Origin: Stentor coeruleus
Lineage: Eukaryota > Ciliophora > Heterotrichea > Heterotrichida > Stentoridae
Direction: 5' to 3'
Length of the DNA stretch: 64,000 nt
Assembly (NCBI GenBank): GCA_001970955.1
Contig: MPUH01000164.1
Location: 27,820-91,819, forward strand
In this document: in pieces, positions 61,866 to 64,000 of the stretch
Numbering within the stretch: position 1 is the first letter of the stretch
Layout of the letters: each line of letters starts with the position of its first letter
Translations under genes and position numbers: made by a program
Notes under the pieces: generated by a model
What the model was told of the DNA's origin: nothing
What the model saw: the letters and a program-made list of their open reading frames with translations, nothing else
Databases searched by the model: none

Positions 61866-63104
61866 TTAAACTATTCTTTCAAAATCCTCTTCATTAAATT
61901 CCGGGCAATCAAAACGTTCAGAAATCCTTGGGTTCAACACTCCACCTATATTCAAATCCACAACCTCAGCTTTCAAATTAACATTGTCCAATTTTGTATT
62001 ACTAAGTTTCTTCAATTCTAATATAACCTTAGCCTCTTCATCATTATAACTTAACAAAGGTTTATTTTTCTTCCCTCCTCTCGAAGCTAAAGCAGCATTA
62101 AACACATTAACATATCTACCAAGTGCCTCAAGTATCTTTAAAAACTCAGCATGATTATCTTTATTCCACTTATAATCTGAATTAGCAAGTTTTCTTTTAA
62201 ACTGTCTCATCAGTTTATTATAACCACTCTGTGCTTGATGCTTACCAATTTTTTTTCTAATTTTCTCAAACTGTGACTTAACATTTTCTACAGGTTGCCC
62301 ACTACATAAAGATATATTATTGAATAAACTTTCAAAATCAGCTGAACCATTATCTACCATCACAACAATTTTTTCTAATATCGGCGCTGAACCTTTAGGA
62401 AATGGGGCTGTATTACCTTCTTTTCTTTTAGTTTCATAAAGTTTTTTTAGTTCTTCAAATTTCTCTTTGATTTCATTAGACAAATGGGTTATGTCTGTGT
62501 CAAGTTTCCTTTGAAACTCCACTTTCGGGGTTTCTTTTTTTTCCTTAGGCTTTTTCTGTTTTTTCGGGGTTTTTGGTATGGATTTCTGATACTCTTCAAT
62601 GTTCATGGTATAAAACCCTTCATTTAGAGCTTTTTGGAAATCGTTTTCTTCGTTGTTCCCGTTTTGCTGTAGGTCTGAATCGTCAATAAAATTATCACTG
62701 AGATCGTAATACAATTCACAACTGTTTTCGCTATCAGAAGCTGACTCTTCAGGTCCATCATAGAGTTTTTCTTCAGTGTTTTCTTTTGTTTCTTCAACTT
62801 CTTCAGATGTTTTACGTTTTTTTCTTGGGTCGCTTTTATGTATTCCTATCTGTTCTCTTAAAGCAAGTTGGCCGTATTTATCAAGACGCTCTATGATCCT
62901 TTGCATGAATGCTGGATAAGAATATTGTTGACTTTCAGACTCATCTGAAGAACCTGAGGATTCTTGTACACCATTCTCTTTAAGAAATGTTTCATAAAGG
63001 TCTTTGTAAGAGACTTCTCGTTTTTCGGTGAGCTTTAGGAATATACGAGCTCGAGGTAGGACCATTGGCTCTGACTTCTTGAAAACTTCACCTTCTGAAC
63101 TCAT
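61866..63104 (-). CDS. UBN1: Ubinuclein/Hpc2-like HIRA-complex subunit
   Basis: 412 residues. The key element is the HUN domain at about 127-180: CELYYDLSDNFIDDSDL then EGFYTMNIEEYQ, matching YDLSDPFIDDSE...GFYVxxG of ubinuclein/Hpc2, which binds histone H3.3-H4. The helical middle region (about 225-330, QFEKIRKKIGKHQAQSGYNK) fits the ubinuclein middle domain. The N-terminus (PRARIFLKLTEKREVSYKDL) and acidic/basic tracts also suit. The HIRA complex deposits replication-independent histone H3, needed for transcription and nuclear development in ciliates. Last gene before the telomere; its 5' end faces the chromosome end. Confidence 0.85.
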   Translation of the reverse strand: MSSEGEVFKKSEPMVLPRARIFLKLTEKREVSYKDLYETFLKENGVQESSGSSDESESQQYSYPAFMQRIIERLDKYGQLALREQIGIHKSDPRKKRKTSEEVEETKENTEEKLYDGPEESASDSENSCELYYDLSDNFIDDSDLQQNGNNEENDFQKALNEGFYTMNIEEYQKSIPKTPKKQKKPKEKKETPKVEFQRKLDTDITHLSNEIKEKFEELKKLYETKRKEGNTAPFPKGSAPILEKIVVMVDNGSADFESLFNNISLCSGQPVENVKSQFEKIRKKIGKHQAQSGYNKLMRQFKRKLANSDYKWNKDNHAEFLKILEALGRYVNVFNAALASRGGKKNKPLLSYNDEEAKVILELKKLSNTKLDNVNLKAEVVDLNIGGVLNPRISERFDCPEFNEEDFERIV

Positions 63105-63981
63105 GATTTTTATTATACAGATAAGGAATTATTGTTTTTAGAAGCTTTTGAGGATTATTAATGGTTTAAGGTATGAGTATTTTTGTATTTGATAATAGAG
63201 ATGTGGAATGGGTTTGGATTAGAGGAAAATAATTTTAGATGATGATGGAGGCTGAGGAAGAAAATAGGAGTGGAGTTGATGAGTGGGAGGATTTTATGAG
63301 GATTAGGATTAGGATTATGTTGGAATTAGGTTTTTATGTTGTGGTTTTAGATTTTTTTTTGAGTTTTTTTTGGCTTGGTAGGATGGGATTTTTATTTGTG
63401 GATGATGGTTGCGAGGTGTTGAGAATATGCTTATTTTTTTGTTATGATAGGTAATGGTTATAATGATGTTTGTGTGGATTAAGGGAAATTAAAAGTTAAG
63501 GGATTTTAGGAAGAAATATATGGTTATGGTAGATAAGAATTGTGGTGAAGGTATTGGGATTATTTCAAGTTAAACATATATTAGGTATATATGCTAAAAC
63601 TACAGATAATTTAAAATATTTCTCAAGATATGAAAAGAAATTTACCATTACAGCAACTCAACTATGATAATTTTCATGTAATTTTTTAAGCTTTTATGAT
63701 TATAGTTAATAATACAACTGCATAAAATGTTATTTTTTTTTAAGTTTTCTCTAGAAAGATTAAGATTAAATATTTTATTAATTGTTTAAGATTCTTTTAA
63801 AACTTGCCTAAGGTTATTAAGTATTAATGCTATTAAAAAGTTTAGTGTATTACACTTTATCAAAGAAGATTAGAAATGAACTCTAAATTTATAGTTATAT
63901 TAGTGATGATAATTATAAGTTATATGAAATATGTTAGAATATAATTTTTATGTAATATCTTCAATAATAATAATAAATTTA
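63105..63981. other. Subtelomeric non-coding stretch
   Basis: About 880 bases from the ubinuclein start codon to the telomere. 63110-63560 is G/T-rich and C-poor on the plus strand (5' flank of a minus gene). A 71-codon plus-strand frame at 63239 lies in it and is most likely noise. Three GGATTA units occur near 63296-63315, not telomeric. Confidence 0.65.
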
Positions 63982-64000
63982 TTAGGGTGTTAGGGTGTTA
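63982..64000 (+). repeat. Telomere repeat (TGTTAGGG)n at the right edge
   Basis: The last 19 bases, TTAGGGTGTTAGGGTGTTA, are 2.4 units of TGTTAGGG, reverse complement CCCTAACA, the heterotrich telomere repeat as I recall it. The G-rich strand runs 5' to 3' towards the edge, the right orientation for a right-hand chromosome end. Confidence 0.85.

Noticed and set aside
63296-63316. GGATTA triplet repeat as telomeric sequence
   Set aside because: Differs from TGTTAGGG, only three units, inside ordinary G-rich flank DNA.
63239-63454. 71-codon plus-strand frame near the telomere
   Set aside because: It lies in a G/T-rich flank, its residues follow base composition, and it shows no domain.

Overview
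The window looks like macronuclear DNA of a heterotrich ciliate, most probably Stentor coeruleus or a close relative. Four observations support this. The DNA is very AT-rich with compact genes. Genes read with the standard code: TAA, TAG and TGA all end conserved proteins, and Trp is always TGG, which argues against Blepharisma, Paramecium and Tetrahymena. Open frames of single genes are split by introns of exactly 15 nt (GTA...AG, with an A at intron position 10), a hallmark of Stentor. The right edge (63982-64000) carries 2.4 units of TGTTAGGG, the telomere repeat I recall for heterotrichs, so the window probably ends at a chromosome end.

Layout. 0-10 kb: C-terminal part of a dephospho-CoA kinase, a small membrane protein, an acyl carrier protein, a coiled-coil protein, a TMEM185-like protein that gains a RING finger by splicing, a PH-PHR fusion, a cytosolic carboxypeptidase (tubulin deglutamylase family) and Rab2. 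10-17 kb: a gene-poor stretch with three very small proteins starting MGxC (predicted lipid anchors), a divergent Arf-like GTPase and a Rab32-like GTPase with a one-base frame break. 17-29 kb: mitotic-type cyclin, katanin p80, an unknown two-exon protein, golgin-84, a PDI-like thioredoxin protein, two unknown proteins, a CELF-type RNA-binding protein with an inserted WW domain, and a dead Rab2-like copy. 29-36 kb: a large empty stretch, then a secreted Glu/Asp-rich repeat protein with one in-frame TAA, then an unknown basic protein.

37-42 kb: a three-exon protein with a SHIPPO-like motif, then a tandem duplication of [ubiquitin-domain gene UBTD - tRNA-Arg(CCU) - MGCS gene]. The breakpoints lie inside both outer genes, leaving one intact and one truncated, decaying copy of each and two whole tRNA genes. 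42-55 kb: kinesin, MARCH-type RING, an exonuclease-like protein lacking catalytic residues, an SH3 protein, an ankyrin-SAM-SAM protein with a CaaX end, a second cyclin with an intron hidden in an open frame, a homeodomain-like protein, an Rpr2/Rpp21-like zinc protein and a two-exon Cys-rich protein. 55-64 kb: a C2H2 zinc-finger protein, UPF2, a protein with two Aha1 N-terminal domains, a ubinuclein/Hpc2-like histone chaperone subunit, and subtelomeric DNA.

Two window-wide patterns stand out. Ten 15-nt introns share one tight consensus (one of them at a locus with a frame problem). Intergenic DNA changes strand composition with transcription direction: on the coding strand, 5' flanks are C-rich and almost G-free, and 3' flanks are G-rich and almost C-free. 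Several single N positions are flanked by exact duplications and are assembly joins, not biology.
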